Positions 12,801 through 25,600 of a stretch of DNA of 60,000 nt are shown here, in pieces (positions within the stretch are counted from its first letter, which is position 1; each line of letters starts with the position of its first letter). Source of the stretch: Bugula neritina. Lineage: Eukaryota; Bryozoa; Gymnolaemata; Cheilostomatida; Bugulidae. Where the stretch lies: the NCBI GenBank assembly GCA_964035545.1, contig OZ037770.1, forward strand, positions 8,573,973-8,633,972, read 5' to 3'. Under the pieces are notes generated by a model, which ran no database searches, was not told the origin of the DNA, and worked only from the letters and a program-made list of their open reading frames with translations. A program made the position numbers and the translations under genes.

Positions 12801-15800
12801 GCCCCCCCAACCTCTGCATAGCTGGCTGATGAACTTCCTGCTGTGATTGATTGGAATGGAAGTAATTCAACTGTTTGATTGTTTATTCATGGAGCTGTTG
12901 GTGGCCCTCTTCACTTATTCAAATGGATAATTTATTTTCATCACTTTGAATCAAGCTGTTCAATCACAGCCACAATTCTTAGCCCTAAATCATAGCCACA
13001 ATTCTTAACCCTAATTTCTAGCTCCACTGATGCACAGAACATCTCTTACCTCATTTCACTGCACTCAGTCTATTTCGTTGACTCTACAGTTTTTTGCAAC
13101 TGCAACTGAGAATTCATTTCTAATGGGTTTTTGCTAAATTAATTACAACTGTTAATTTTGTAGTTGGAGCCTAAATATTACCCCTACAATCTGCCTATAT
13201 TTTCATAGTAGGCTGAGTGATAATTATGAGGTTATTTATTTAATAGCACAGTTAGGTAAGTTTGTTTTCAGCAGAGTGTTGTTGCAGTCTGCTGAACACT
13301 CATCTCTCCCTATCATAATATTTACAGATACTACATTAGGAAGAGAGAGGGCAGTAACAGGTGGCTGGTGTTCCTTGATGGAGGATATTATTGTTTTGAT
13401 AAGAGATCCTGTAGAGCCAGAAGTGAGAACACTAGAAATCTCACCAGCTCCGCCCACTGGAGTCTGACAAAAGAAGGTAGGTTCATGAATACCACTATGT
13501 GGAGGAGACAACCCTTGGCTTGTTTGCAATAGGATAAGCACATGGATATGTCTTTCAATAAAGGAAAAAAACTCAAGCAAGTTTATAGTCACTATCTCTG
13601 TGACAAAACCCCTAATAGAAGGGTTTTTGTCAAAAATCAGGCTAAGAACTCGGGCACGAACCCCTAGACTTCGGCTGCTCCCTATCTTTTGATAGAGGAA
13701 AATAGGTCGTTCAATCATTAAAATCGTGCCGTTATTGTACAATTTTTTTATGTGATAAAGATGATGCGTCAATCATTTGTAAATAAAAGTCTAAAATTAT
13801 ACTTTTGTGCAGTTATTTTTAAATGAGTTTCATGATCTCCCAATTTTCAAGTATGTAAGCACCTTCAGGCTACCTGAAATCATTAGATTCAAAATCATAC
13901 TTTTATTTTCTATTTAGTTTTTTAAACCTGTTCTAAGAACTGGGTTGCACAAGTATCATTCACCTACTAGCAGTATATTATACTGTATATTAACCGTAGG
14001 TATAATTCGCAATGCGCAATAAATATACTGTAAGTTACAATGTAAGCAATGTGCCAAGTCCTAAAAATAAGGACTATCTGACTTGGCCAGTGACAATAGC
14101 AGTCTGATTTTAGTTGAAATAGTGGTTGTAATCTCTCAAATTTACACAAGCATTATATAAATAGATAGTAATATTATATTACTATCATTACTATTATTTC
14201 AGTTTATTTTTTATACATTCTTTATTAGCTTCATCATCAGCAAATTTTTAAAATTTGATAAAACAGCTCATAAAATTGATTAACTGGTGTAAATTCAATT
14301 TTGCATGCTTATTTTACCTACGGAGCAATAATAATGTCTTCTGTATGTACAGGAACTGGAATCCTCTCCTGGAATCCTGAAGAAAACCCTTTCTTATTCT
14401 CTGCCAACATTGTGTACGTTCCGTACTGCTCCTCGGACGCCTGGAGTGGTAATAACACCAAAAGTAAGTCAGCAAACTGTTTCGGTCAGCTTCCTTTGCG
14501 GCTGACTCATCCCATGACATCACTTTATGTAAACAAATGTATCAGACTTGATTGAAGACTAAAGTAAATGGTAACATGTCCAAAGTGCTATCACTTTACC
14601 TGGGAGTGTGTGAAATGGTGCTTTCCAAACTCACTTAGGAGCAGTGGTGGAGAAATTGAGATAGCCTAAGCTCTTTAATTTTATTATTAAATTCTGGTTG
14701 TAGGCGCAGGTTGAAATTTTTTCAAGAGTTCAACTTCTTTTGCTACATTTCTAATCTAGAACACAGGCTTTTCTCTATTTCTCCATTGCTGCACCTACCT
14801 CGCCAAACTCTCTGGTAGTTGTGTCCTCTTTGTTATGTAAGAATTCCTGAAGCTCTTTTGCAAGAGCTCTGTCCACCCCTGGAACTTGGTTTCCACTTTG
14901 TTTTGAGACGTAAAGTTGGCAGAGCAATACCAGCCATGTGTTGGCTACAGGTGGCTCTTCACAAACAAAACTAGAGATGAAAGGAAAGTTTTATTCTCGT
15001 CAAGTGTTACATTTATCTAAATCCATCAAAGTTCATGTTACTACATCACTTGATCCTTTCATCTTCTGTGTTTATGGCAATCTCTCTCAGCAATTAATCA
15101 AGCTGCATCTAGTGATATCTTCTTAATGATGTATGTCAACTAAGTGGGTTGATGTTCTTGTATATGTCCACCTGATGGCACTCCGTGTGCCTGCATTGCT
15201 GCTAGGGAGATTGTTTAATCTTGTCATCACAATAATGCTGCTACTAACACTGGAAAATTAGTTGTATTGCATTAGCAATATAATATTATATTATATAACA
15301 GCTTTGTACATAGTAAAGTTGATTTTGGCTTCTTCTACACAATATTATTCCAGACTGCATGTTTTTCAACGCTGTACTTTACACTGTATATTTTTAGATG
15401 GTCTGCACTTTATGGGTGCAAACATCGTAGATGAGGTGATCAAAGACCTGTACAGACACGGTCTCAAGAGTGGGGAAAAGCTGTTCTTTGCTGGAAGCAG
15501 GTATGCCATCTTGTCTAACAAGAAAGTGGAGGGTTGTGGCATTGTATTGGCTAATTCTAAAATTATTCTTGGGAGAAATAATTATTTTGGAGTTTTATAG
15601 TATAAAAATATATTATACTTTATAATGTATTCATGTGATAGTAGAATATCACAGTCACTAACAGTTAGTCATAGTCACTATCAGCTAGTCATAGTCACTA
15701 TTAGTTAGTCATAGTCACTATTAGTTAGTCATAGTCACTATCAATCACTCATTGTAACTGCAATCAATCTCTATACACCAGTTGTAAGTTTACCTACTAT

Positions 15801-18800
15801 GACTTAGAAACACTAGATTTACTAATTATAATTATTCATCAGCTACAGATAAATATTTTTTCTTTAACCTGAATAATCCACAAAAGTTTATTCTTCTCTT
15901 ACTTGTCCAACTCAAACATCAACTCAACTCCTGGCCTTTATATAACTCTGGTGAGCTAAAAGCTGTGAAGTACCTACTCAGTCCCATTCATTCCAACTTC
16001 TACAGCTGAATGGTCGTAGTTTTGTCACCTTATTGATACCCGCACCTCACAGGAAACGATAATTGCAATAACTGTTAGTTCAATTGACGTAACAGCCTCA
16101 TTCAAGTGTGCTAATTCAGTGAATACCCACCACTTGATGATATTTCATTTCATTTCCCCTCTCTGTGGTTGTATTTGTGAAAAACCATCCAACTAAATAA
16201 ATATTTCCTAAATTCAAGCATAACCCAGCTAATCCAGAAGTTCATGTAGTAAATTGACCCATCAGTAATCATCGTTGACTTGGCGATGAATTGTAATTTT
16301 AAGTTGCACCTAAAAACTGATAACTGACTGAGTATGAATCAGTAATACTCACTAGAAGTGTATCAGCGCAGATCTAGCAACCAGTCATTGTGCTCTTGTC
16401 TGCCCCTGTATCCCTTTTCAATAGAAATTCAATCATAAATAGTCAAATTTCAAAGAGAAATTTCCTTTTGTGTTAAAATTAAAAACTGCATGTAAACGTA
16501 CTACTTAAAGCACCTGAATCACACTTCAGACTATGTAGTATATTTCATACTTGAACATTTAATATATGTTATACCAAGCTATGTAATATATTTCATGCCA
16601 AACCACTATCAACAGCTCACTGTTTTAGCACAATACATTTTCCATGTCACAACTGTAAAAGGGAATTTATATATTTTTTGTTATCATACGCTATTGTAGC
16701 ATATAAATTAGAATATAATATTTGAATATACATTTGGTATTATTATAGTATTTTATTATAACATGCCACTTATAGATCCTAGTAAATCATGTTCAGCATT
16801 GCTGGGGAGGGGGGGTATGCACTTCCATAAGAGTTTAAGGATCACTGGTAAAGCATACTATTATCAAGTACAGAATGTATATAAATTAAGTATGTTCCAT
16901 TGTATAATACTCAAGGTCGGTTTACAAATACCCATGTGCAAGCAGGTTCTCTATAAATAGCCCACAAGCACTTGTGGATGCTGTACATGTGTTGCTGCCG
17001 GAATTCAGGAGCTGCCTGTTCCTACTGACTATATACAAACAGATTACATGTGTTTCAGTGCTGGAGCTACCGGCGTGTTACTAAATATAGACCGAGTGGC
17101 AGACAGGCTGGCGAAAGAGGCGCCCGGGCTTGATGTGCAAGGCATAGTGGACTCCGGCTGGTTCCTCGATACAGAGCAGCTTCACAAAACCGAGTGTACC
17201 AACACTCTCAACTGTCCACCCGCAGAAGCTGTGCAGAAGGGTTTCAGGCAAGTGCAGGCTAGGTTGCAGTAGTACAGATCAGCTGGACACATGTTCTTTT
17301 ATGATTTAGCAGCAGCATTACAAAACAGCATGTTTTTTAGTGTGGAGGAGTGCTGCATGGACATACTGTTTAGAAAGTTGGCAGCAAACCTGAGTTGATT
17401 AAAAGGTCTTTCTCTGTATATGTTCTGAGCTGTAGATATTGATGGAACATTCTACTGCATGTCATATGATGCTCCACACACGAGTGTGCTTGTCCAATTC
17501 ATTAACAAAAGATCCTTTCGTTTTCAGAAGGATAATTTCTGCTCTAGCTTAAATCCATTTCGTTTAGTATATCCATTATTTATATGCTGAAGTTATTGTG
17601 TGTATCAACGAGCTCAGTTTGGTCTCGATTTTAAACTAATCTTTGTTTTTAGATTCTGGAAATCAGAAATACCAAAGAGGTGTAAAAGAGCGTACTCTGA
17701 TGAGCCCTGGAGGTGCTTCTTTGGCTACAGAATCTATCCATTCATCAAAAGTATATTCTTACTCTACTCTATTAGTTCTTATTGCAGTATTATGAATCCC
17801 CAAACCTTGGTGGTAGCTATTCTCTAATCAGTTCTACTTAGGGAACTAAATTACCAGACGGCCTGGCAATAAATTGTCCCAAAAGAGCTATTTTGGGGTT
17901 GATTTGCTACCAGACCATATTTCTTAGGGCAGTTTATCACCAGCTCCAACTACATGTATGAATGACACTAGTTATGTTGTCTATTTTAGCTCCTCTCTTT
18001 GTGATAGCCTATCTGTATGACAGAGCCCAAATTCTAGCCTCAATGGGAGGAGGTCTAGGGGTGTACCAACAAGTGCAGCAGGATTCTTACGCTAAGCATA
18101 ATACTAAAGGAATCAACTATATGAGGGACTTGGCCAAGTTAATGAATGACACTCTATCAAATGTTTCGTGAGTTACCATAAATCTTTCTTTTGTGTTTTA
18201 AATTTTTTGCGTTGTTTTTACCAACATTGTATAAAGTTTATTGGCCTGGAAGTATACAAGTATTATAACAGAAAAACCAATGTAAAAATTGCAACATTGG
18301 AAATTGTCAGTAAATTTTTAAACCTTTAGGTTCTTATTTGAAAAAAATTAATTTATAATTTTTTACATCACTCTCAGTTCCTAAAGTGTTAAATGTATTA
18401 AAACAGTGCCCCACAATAACTAAAATGGCAAATTTGAAATATAATTTTCTTGCAATCTTCAAATTTTCTTTATTTCAAGATTTTATTTGGCATTTCATGT
18501 CCTACCATTCAAGTAAGTGGTACACTGCAGGTGACAATATGAATTTGTATAATTATGTACACAAATAATATTTTGAAAGTTTCATATGAATGATCTAACA
18601 CCTGCTATTTAATATATCTTCACTGTTTACTGTGTTTATAACTCTATTGTTTACTTGTATGCTGTATTGTAGGGCTGTGTTTGCTCCATCTTGCATGGAC
18701 CATGAACTTCTTCAACGCAGGTAATTATTACAATACCAATCTTAGTTTAGTATGACAGCATTTTACCTGCTGTGCTCACCTATAAAGCATTCTTAACTTT

Positions 18801-21800
18801 TTGCATTTCATCTTGCTTTCTTTCATTCTTTTTATGTTCATCGTTTTTTAATATATTTATTGCTACTTTTTCATGTTTCTAAATCTTTTGTTTAGTTGCC
18901 GGCTTGCAAATCATTTCAAGTTCAAATCTTTACAGTTGCAAATTTGATATTCCCACTACTATGAAAGGTCCAAATACATTTCTCATTGAATATCCTTTCA
19001 CTTGCAACCTTCATTCAGTTCTGAGGTTTTTTTTGTCTCAATACTGCACTCTCGTTTCTTCTCTCCTGCTCAGGTGGTTATGAAAGGTGTACTTCTACTT
19101 CCTTTCCAGGCAACGCCTGTAGTTGTTCTCTCCTGATGTAGAAAACTGGTGGCTTTTGACATGAGGTTGATGTTTTGTGAAATGTTTATTGTCCGTTGCG
19201 TAAAAAGTCAGTTACAGCAACTGCTTGGTGACATTGAAGCCCCATATACCAAATCTGTTTATTTTTACCTACTGTTCTTGTGCTGACCTTCATTCTAAAT
19301 GTCAAATGATGTAGGGCCAGCTTGTATTGATTCCACGTAACATTTCACAACCCGCCACCCTACCGCTCGTAGCTAAACATTTCTCGTAACAGATTATTGA
19401 TTTGCCTCTTGTTTACGCAGAAAAATTAAAACAAAGTTGGTAACAGCTGAATTTTTGACCTAAATAGCATGTTGCCATGTGCTGCTGTAAGTGGGTGAAG
19501 CAGAGACAGTTAATGATGTAGGTGCAGTAATGGAGAAATTGAGAAAAGCCTGTGTTCTAGATAAAAAAAATATAGCAAAAGAATTTATGTTCTTGTGAGG
19601 ATTTCAACCCTGCACCCTAAACCACAATTTATTTAAATAATTAAAGAATTTAGGCTATCTGAATTTTTCCACTGCAGCACCTGGGGGGGGGGGGGGTCTT
19701 AACTTCTTGGAATTTTAGAGTTTTTAGCATTTTTTTAAAAAAAATCAGTACATGTAACTTGAATAATTTACCTGCATACCTGAAGTAGGGTACAGAGCAA
19801 AAGCATGTATACAAATTTTAAAAAATTGCTGACTGTAAGTGCCTGTGTTCTTTGGAAGAACTGATATTTTTTAAAGGAAGGAACTATTAAATGTGTACAA
19901 ATGACCATGTGAAAACCAGTATAGTATATGATGCTCCTGGTATAGACTTGGTACCAAACCTTATAGTACTGACCACTTTTGTTTAAAGTAGTGTGAACTG
20001 CCTATGAATACGCTGTACCAGCACACCTCTAGCCAGGGGTTTAGCGCCTCTCTACTATATATTACACATTTACATTATCAGCACAGCTCTAGTTAGTAGT
20101 ACCACTCAACATGTTGATACTATATTCTGCACTTATTAGCACAGCTCTAGTTAGTAGTGCCACTCAACATATTGATACTATATTCTGCACTTATTAGCAC
20201 AGCTCTAGTCCGTAGTGCCACTCAACATATTGATACTATATTCTGCACTTATCAGCACAGCTCTAGTCCGTAGTGCCACTCAACATATTGATACTATTAA
20301 TGCTGTTTTAGCCATAGTCTTCTGTTGATACATTGCCACATGATTCTGCACTTCAAAAGATTCCAAATGTTTGACCAACAAATATTTTGAGCAAGAGCCG
20401 TGACTAAATTGACATATCATGACATGGGCGAGCTAGGTGGTTTGAGACGCCCTCTCCCTGCCCCTACCCGTCGCAGCAGTGTACAAGTGATTTGGTAGGC
20501 CACATACCTCATCCTATATGAAGATCATACAATTCAGTCGGTTCTAAAGGAGAGATAAAAGGCCTCCCACTTAGCTAGGCACCCCTGAGCCCTTGTTTTG
20601 GCTAGTGATGACAAAGCCAGCTCTAGCATAATATTTACCTAAGTCTTTTGAAATTAGATGTGGTGTTCTTGAGCTGTGAACCTTTATGGCTTATTGTCAA
20701 CAAGCAGGCATTTCATCTTTTGATACTTACAGCACATGTAAGACCTGTGAACATGTCTTTGTACTCTGAGCTTATAGCACTGGATCTTCTTTATTAAGTC
20801 CTTCTATTTCAACACCTCAATATCTTAGCAACTCCTTCTCAACTTCCTAGTAAAGTGGTATTTAATATATCACTGAGTTCTGTGTTTACATCTCAACTAT
20901 TTATTCAATTTACCTTATACCTAACGTAGCTGGTGTTCAGTAATACAGTTTATATGATATACCAACTCACTTACTGTTTTGTATTTCCTGGTAACATCTC
21001 TCTGCATTGCCAAAAGAAGTCCCGTCAACCACAGAATTGTGGGGTTTTGCACAGTCTGATTTACAACAGTTTGAGTGTTCAGATTTGAAGTAAAATTATT
21101 TTATTTCACATCCAGGCAACTTCATGAAGCAGATATTGAATAAATTGGGTTGAAAAAGCTGCAATCTCACATCTGCTGAGTTTTTTAAGTTGAATTTAGA
21201 AGTAAATAGATTAGATTTGTTTCCCCTGAAAATATTTGTGTACTTACACAGCAAATGGCACAGCGTAGCAGTCAAAGGAGTTACTCTGATAGAGGCCCTG
21301 AGATGTTGGGAGGGTAGTCAGGAAACAACTAATCGTCCCCGCCAAGCGCAGTTGCCGCCCTACCCCTGGTCCACAAGCTCTTTCGAAGTGCCAGATCTCT
21401 CAGAGTTGGAGGATATCGCCAGCGAGGAAGAAGTGACCAACGAGATTCGTCACTCCAGCAGGAAGTTGGACAAGGAAAGGCGGAGATTACGAAGTATGTG
21501 CACACATGGATATAGTAGAGTGTAGTGTGGACAATAATATATAATTTATTATAATTTAATAAAAGTAGGGCCAAATTATTTGAATATAAGTGAAACACAT
21601 GGTTTATTGACTCTGCTTGATGTATGGAGAATAAAGTATTAGCAACTTTAATTCTGAAATCTTTCTGCATATGATTATTTGGTTGCGTTTTTCTCACCAT
21701 TTCACTGTCCCTTAATAGTTAGTTGATTTGGTGATTTATAGAGAGGTTGGCATGCCAGCTTTGATACACACATTTCCATGTTTTTGTTATCAGTTGATCA

Positions 21801-22637
21801 AAGGAAACAATATGCAAGGAATTTAGGAGATACATAGAAATAAGTTGTAGCTTAGTATTTAGAATAATATAAATTAGTAATATGTAATTCTACTGTAATA
21901 ATCGCTGTAATGTTTCTGATTTTTCTCCCACGAATAATCTGGGAACAGGAAGTAACTTGTCTTATTGTATTCTTATGCAATTTGATTCTTGGCACCAAAA
22001 CCCTTTAAATCACACGATTCTCTTTCCTTTGATATTCTAATTATTTTCCAAAAATATTCATGAGCTATTTGTGAACCTACCCTTTACCTTACTCTACAGC
22101 CTGCCCTATAGGCTCCCCTACAGCTTGCCCCATAGTCTGACCTTCACATTACACACCTGTTATACAACTTAAGCTGCTAACTTCAGTTGGCTGCCTTACA
22201 AACATTATGTACCAAAGTTATGGGAAAACACATAATTGTATAAAATTTATGCAGGAAATAAAAAGAAGAAAAAGCAAAGAGTGCTCAAGAAGAACAGGAA
22301 ATCCTTAAGGTTGAGGAGGGAGATAACTTCTGAAGAGTCAGAGGCGGGCACTGGACAAGGGGCGGAGTCTGTGGAGCAGTTACTAGCCAATGCTCTACAG
22401 AGTAATAGCCTCAGAGCCTATGCCAACCAGCAGCAATCGCAGTGTCAGTATCAACTGTTTGACGAGTGCACAACTCCTAACTGCAACCTCCTTTGTCCTT
22501 CTTACATAAATCTCTTCAGTACTGACAGTAGTAATCAGAATAAAAACCCCAGTTACTATAACGCAGATATATCCGATATCGAGAGGTATATAGACGACCC
22601 CGATATGTTAGATGAAATAATATCACGGCAAAGCTGA
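9881..22637 (+). CDS. NOTUM: Notum palmitoleoyl-protein carboxylesterase (Wnt deacylase)
   Basis: Ten exons: 9881-10170, 13328-13476, 14353-14463, 15398-15500, 17059-17247, 17653-17750, 17990-18167, 18673-18720, 21252-21493, 22255-22637; 596 residues in frame. Notum is a secreted alpha/beta hydrolase that removes palmitoleate from Wnt proteins, shutting off Wnt signalling outside the cell. Residues seen: a hydrophobic N-terminus ([11 protein letters not shown]) as signal peptide; [36 protein letters not shown]; the nucleophile motif [20 protein letters not shown]; the acid in AYLYDRAQ; the histidine in [24 protein letters not shown]; and C-terminal paired cysteines. All three catalytic residues are present. 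The product is about 100 residues longer than human Notum because of a lysine/arginine-rich insert before the last cysteines. Start chosen as the first ATG after an acceptor (TTGACAG), so a 5' UTR intron is likely. Intron 5 has a GC donor. Confidence 0.93.
10926..11040 (+). repeat. 15-bp minisatellite in Notum intron 1
   Basis: Seven to eight tandem copies of about 15 bp, unit GTGTAGCTGTACCTT with C/G and C/A variants. It lies in the long first coding intron, far from splice sites. Confidence 0.85.
11729..11882 (+). repeat. 20-bp minisatellite in Notum intron 1
   Basis: About eight tandem copies of GTAGTTTACACTCCCTGGAT, alternating with variants ending TCTCTAGCT. Copies are close to identical, which suggests recent amplification. 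Confidence 0.9.
14641..14798 (-). repeat. Short interspersed element, family M1, copy 2
   Basis: Inverse-orientation copy of the element at 373-537 and 19516-19682, in Notum intron 3. Reading the minus strand gives GGTGCAGCAATGGAGAAATA at one end and CTATCTCAATTTCTCCACCA at the other, with the shared internal blocks CCTGTGTTCTAGATTAG and GTAGCAAAAGAAGTT. Confidence 0.65.
15640..15765 (+). repeat. 20-bp minisatellite in Notum intron 4
   Basis: About six copies of a 20-bp unit, ATAGTCACTATCAGTTAGTC with small variants, starting about 140 bp after the exon 4 donor. Confidence 0.85.
19516..19682 (+). repeat. Short interspersed element, family M1, copy 3
   Basis: Third copy of the M1 family, in Notum intron 8. 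Starts GTAGGTGCAGTAATGGAGAA and ends CTGAATTTTTCCACTGCAGC; followed directly by a run of G (from about 19683). Internal blocks match copies 1 and 2. Confidence 0.65.
20030..20297 (+). repeat. ~59-bp tandem repeat in Notum intron 8
   Basis: About four copies of a unit beginning AGCACAGCTCTAGTTAGTAG, continuing through GCCACTCAACATATTGATAC and ending TATTCTGCACTTATT. The first copy is diverged; the rest are nearly identical. Confidence 0.85.
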
Positions 22638-25600
22638 CTAGGCCGCGCCACTTGCAAGCAACTGTTTCATGCGTTCTATTACGGATCATTGCAAGACTAC
22701 ATTCAGTAGGTGTTTCTCCAGCATGTAGTGCCTACTGTTCGACAATCAGCTTGTATAGCCTACTGATCCTAGCAAAGCATGAACTATTTATCGCTGCAAG
22801 TGGCGGAGTCCGGTCTTTATTTGTGCCATTTTTTCCTCAGTCTATTTTTGTTTTTAAGAGATTAAGATTTATATTGTACTTGTACATGAGATTTTGAATT
22901 GTTGCCGTTTTATATAGTCTATTTAAAGTCATTTGTATCTAGTCAAATTCTTATTTTAGTTAAATGACAGCATTGACTATGTAAACTTTTCAAACTACAT
23001 TATTTTTCTCAGGATTGTTGTCAATGTGTTTGAAATTCCTAAGTATTGTTTTACCAGTAACATATTATATGTAAGTTTATACCTACATTGTACCTACACA
23101 CTATTATAGGTTTCACACTAAGTGCTTGTTGCAATGTGTGCTATTCCACATTAATTTTTAATGTTAACTTTATTTTCACAAATTATTTCCAGAAATTGTA
23201 TACACACAATGAATCTCGTTGAAATTTTAATCTATCAGCTAATAGTAAAGTATTTGGGAGTAATATTATTCACTTAGACTCAGTTACAGTCTGGGGTATT
23301 TTTATTGTCCATATGAATGTAAATAATAAATATTTATTGGTGGTAAATTACTACCAGTTCTGTTAATAAATATATGTAATATAAAACCATGGCGCCTGTA
23401 TCTGTTTTACAATCTACACTTGCTCTACTTGCGCATTTTTCGCCAAACAGTCCTTCAGTAATTGATGATCTGCTTTATGCAATTATTTCCAGGCATAGAA
23501 GCAGATTTCCATGATTCATTGCACTTCTCTTGGAGTTGTCTGTTTATTTCATGTGTAAATATTAATTTTTATGAATGTAAATGTAATTACCAGTAAAGAC
23601 TGGGGCTTTTTATTTCAAATTGGTGCAACTAAATACATTATATACTCTAATATACAACCTGTGCTATATTTAAAAACCTTGCATAACCAACCCTGTATGC
23701 TGTTTTAATGACTGCAGTGAGTATTCATCTATAGTGAGTAAAATATTAAACTTTACAAGCCAAGGTGATAACTGTTCTTGATTCCGCCATCTTAAGTGTT
23801 TTTAGAAATAATTGAAAAAATGCTATCAACATAATTATTTCAAATTTAGTTCAAGCTTGCACTGTATCATATTGTCAACATGTATACACACTTATGTATG
23901 CTTTATATAGCATATGTAAATAAAGGAGAAATAATTATATTATATATTATATTATTTTGCTAATCAAATTGAGCTATGGAAGTATAAATCTTTTACATTG
24001 CCAATGTTTACATACTTAGTATTTTATATACAATGTAAATTATCAATTTGAGCCACGTATTACATTCATTGCTACTTGCAAACTGTATATTACACATGCA
24101 TATGAAGTTTCTTCTCACCATGCACCTCTTTAACCTAGATTAATAATCTACATACATTAATTAATCTATTGTTAATTTAATTTACAACCGAACTGTTACT
24201 TGCCAGCTGACTTTTGCAATACCGATTTACAAATGTTACTGAGTGGAACAGGTTAGTCAGGATACATAGCTGAAAAATTCACTATAATTATATCATGAAA
24301 GCTAAAGAAATTAAGATGATGGGATAATAATTTTATAACTAGATTAATTCTGAAAATATATTCAAAGGAAAAAATAATATGCAAATAATTTCTGAATCTG
24401 ACTCAATATTTTCCTTTGAGTTTACATAATTTTTGCATTATATTCATATGATTTTTTACCAAGTATAAATTATACATTCTATAAGTTTATGAGCAGACCA
24501 TTTCTCATTTACATTGTAGTTATGCAACATCTGTACATTGTATATGTTTATACACATCATCTCCTGGCACAGTCAAGTATATACAACTCTAATATATATG
24601 TATAACCACCATTTATTATTTAAGGCTATTATGGTTATTATTGTTTACTGTACATATATGACTAACTATGCAATTTGCAAATCATGTTATAAATAAGATA
24701 GCTGATGAATCAACACAGCTGACCTTAGCTTTCATTTTATGGGAAGCAGGAAATTTGCCTATTTGTTAGGAATCAATGTTTGCTTCATTTTCCTAATTCT
24801 GATTTTTTGAGATGAAGCTAACATTTTTCAAAACATACGTGTATGCTATCTTACAGTACATCAATCTAAAACTAGGTCTATATAATATATATACACTAAT
24901 TGTGGTCAATTATGGATATTTTGTTGTCCATAGATCTATATTCATATTACTAAATCATCTTTGCTATGTAATTTCTCTGAATCGACATACTTTTCCAATG
25001 TTTTCAACTTTAATTTAGTGCTACTTAATGTGCATTTACTATAATTGTGCAGCAAATTTATGAGAGTAAATTCAGTACATGCAATGTATCACATATATAA
25101 TTATTTTAACTATGCTAAGCAGTTTTATTGGGCCAATAACACAAAGAATAGTACATTAATATATTTACAAAATTGCGTGAATACTCAATGTACTTGAAGC
25201 AGAAAAAGTGAAGTATTTATTTGTATTTGCTTATAGTAGCAATTTATGCAGATCATGTAGTGTAATAGCAATTTAAATGCTTAATCTACATGAATATATG
25301 TGTAGAAAATATTATCTAAAAGACTTACTCGATGTGGTATTTTTTAATTAATTTGTATAAATTGGATTTTAAACTTGTATAAAAAGTGAAGCTGTCTATG
25401 CCATACTTGTATACAGGCATTATATTTTGTATTTTATCAATATATGACAAATTTTATTATCAAATAATTTCTAAGCAATAAGGTAGTTCAGAAGTTCATG
25501 GCCTATTAACTCTGATAAACTATTAAGTATTAGATGGAAATAGAGTAGGAAGGCAATAACTGGCATAATTTCTAGCACATTACCAGCTGAGCAGGTGGTA

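Noticed and set aside
19683-19697. Poly-G run as a regulatory G-quadruplex
   Set aside because: A single homopolymer at the edge of a repeat copy; more likely slippage or assembly error.
21329-21700. 123-residue minus-strand frame
   Set aside because: Antisense shadow of Notum exon 9.
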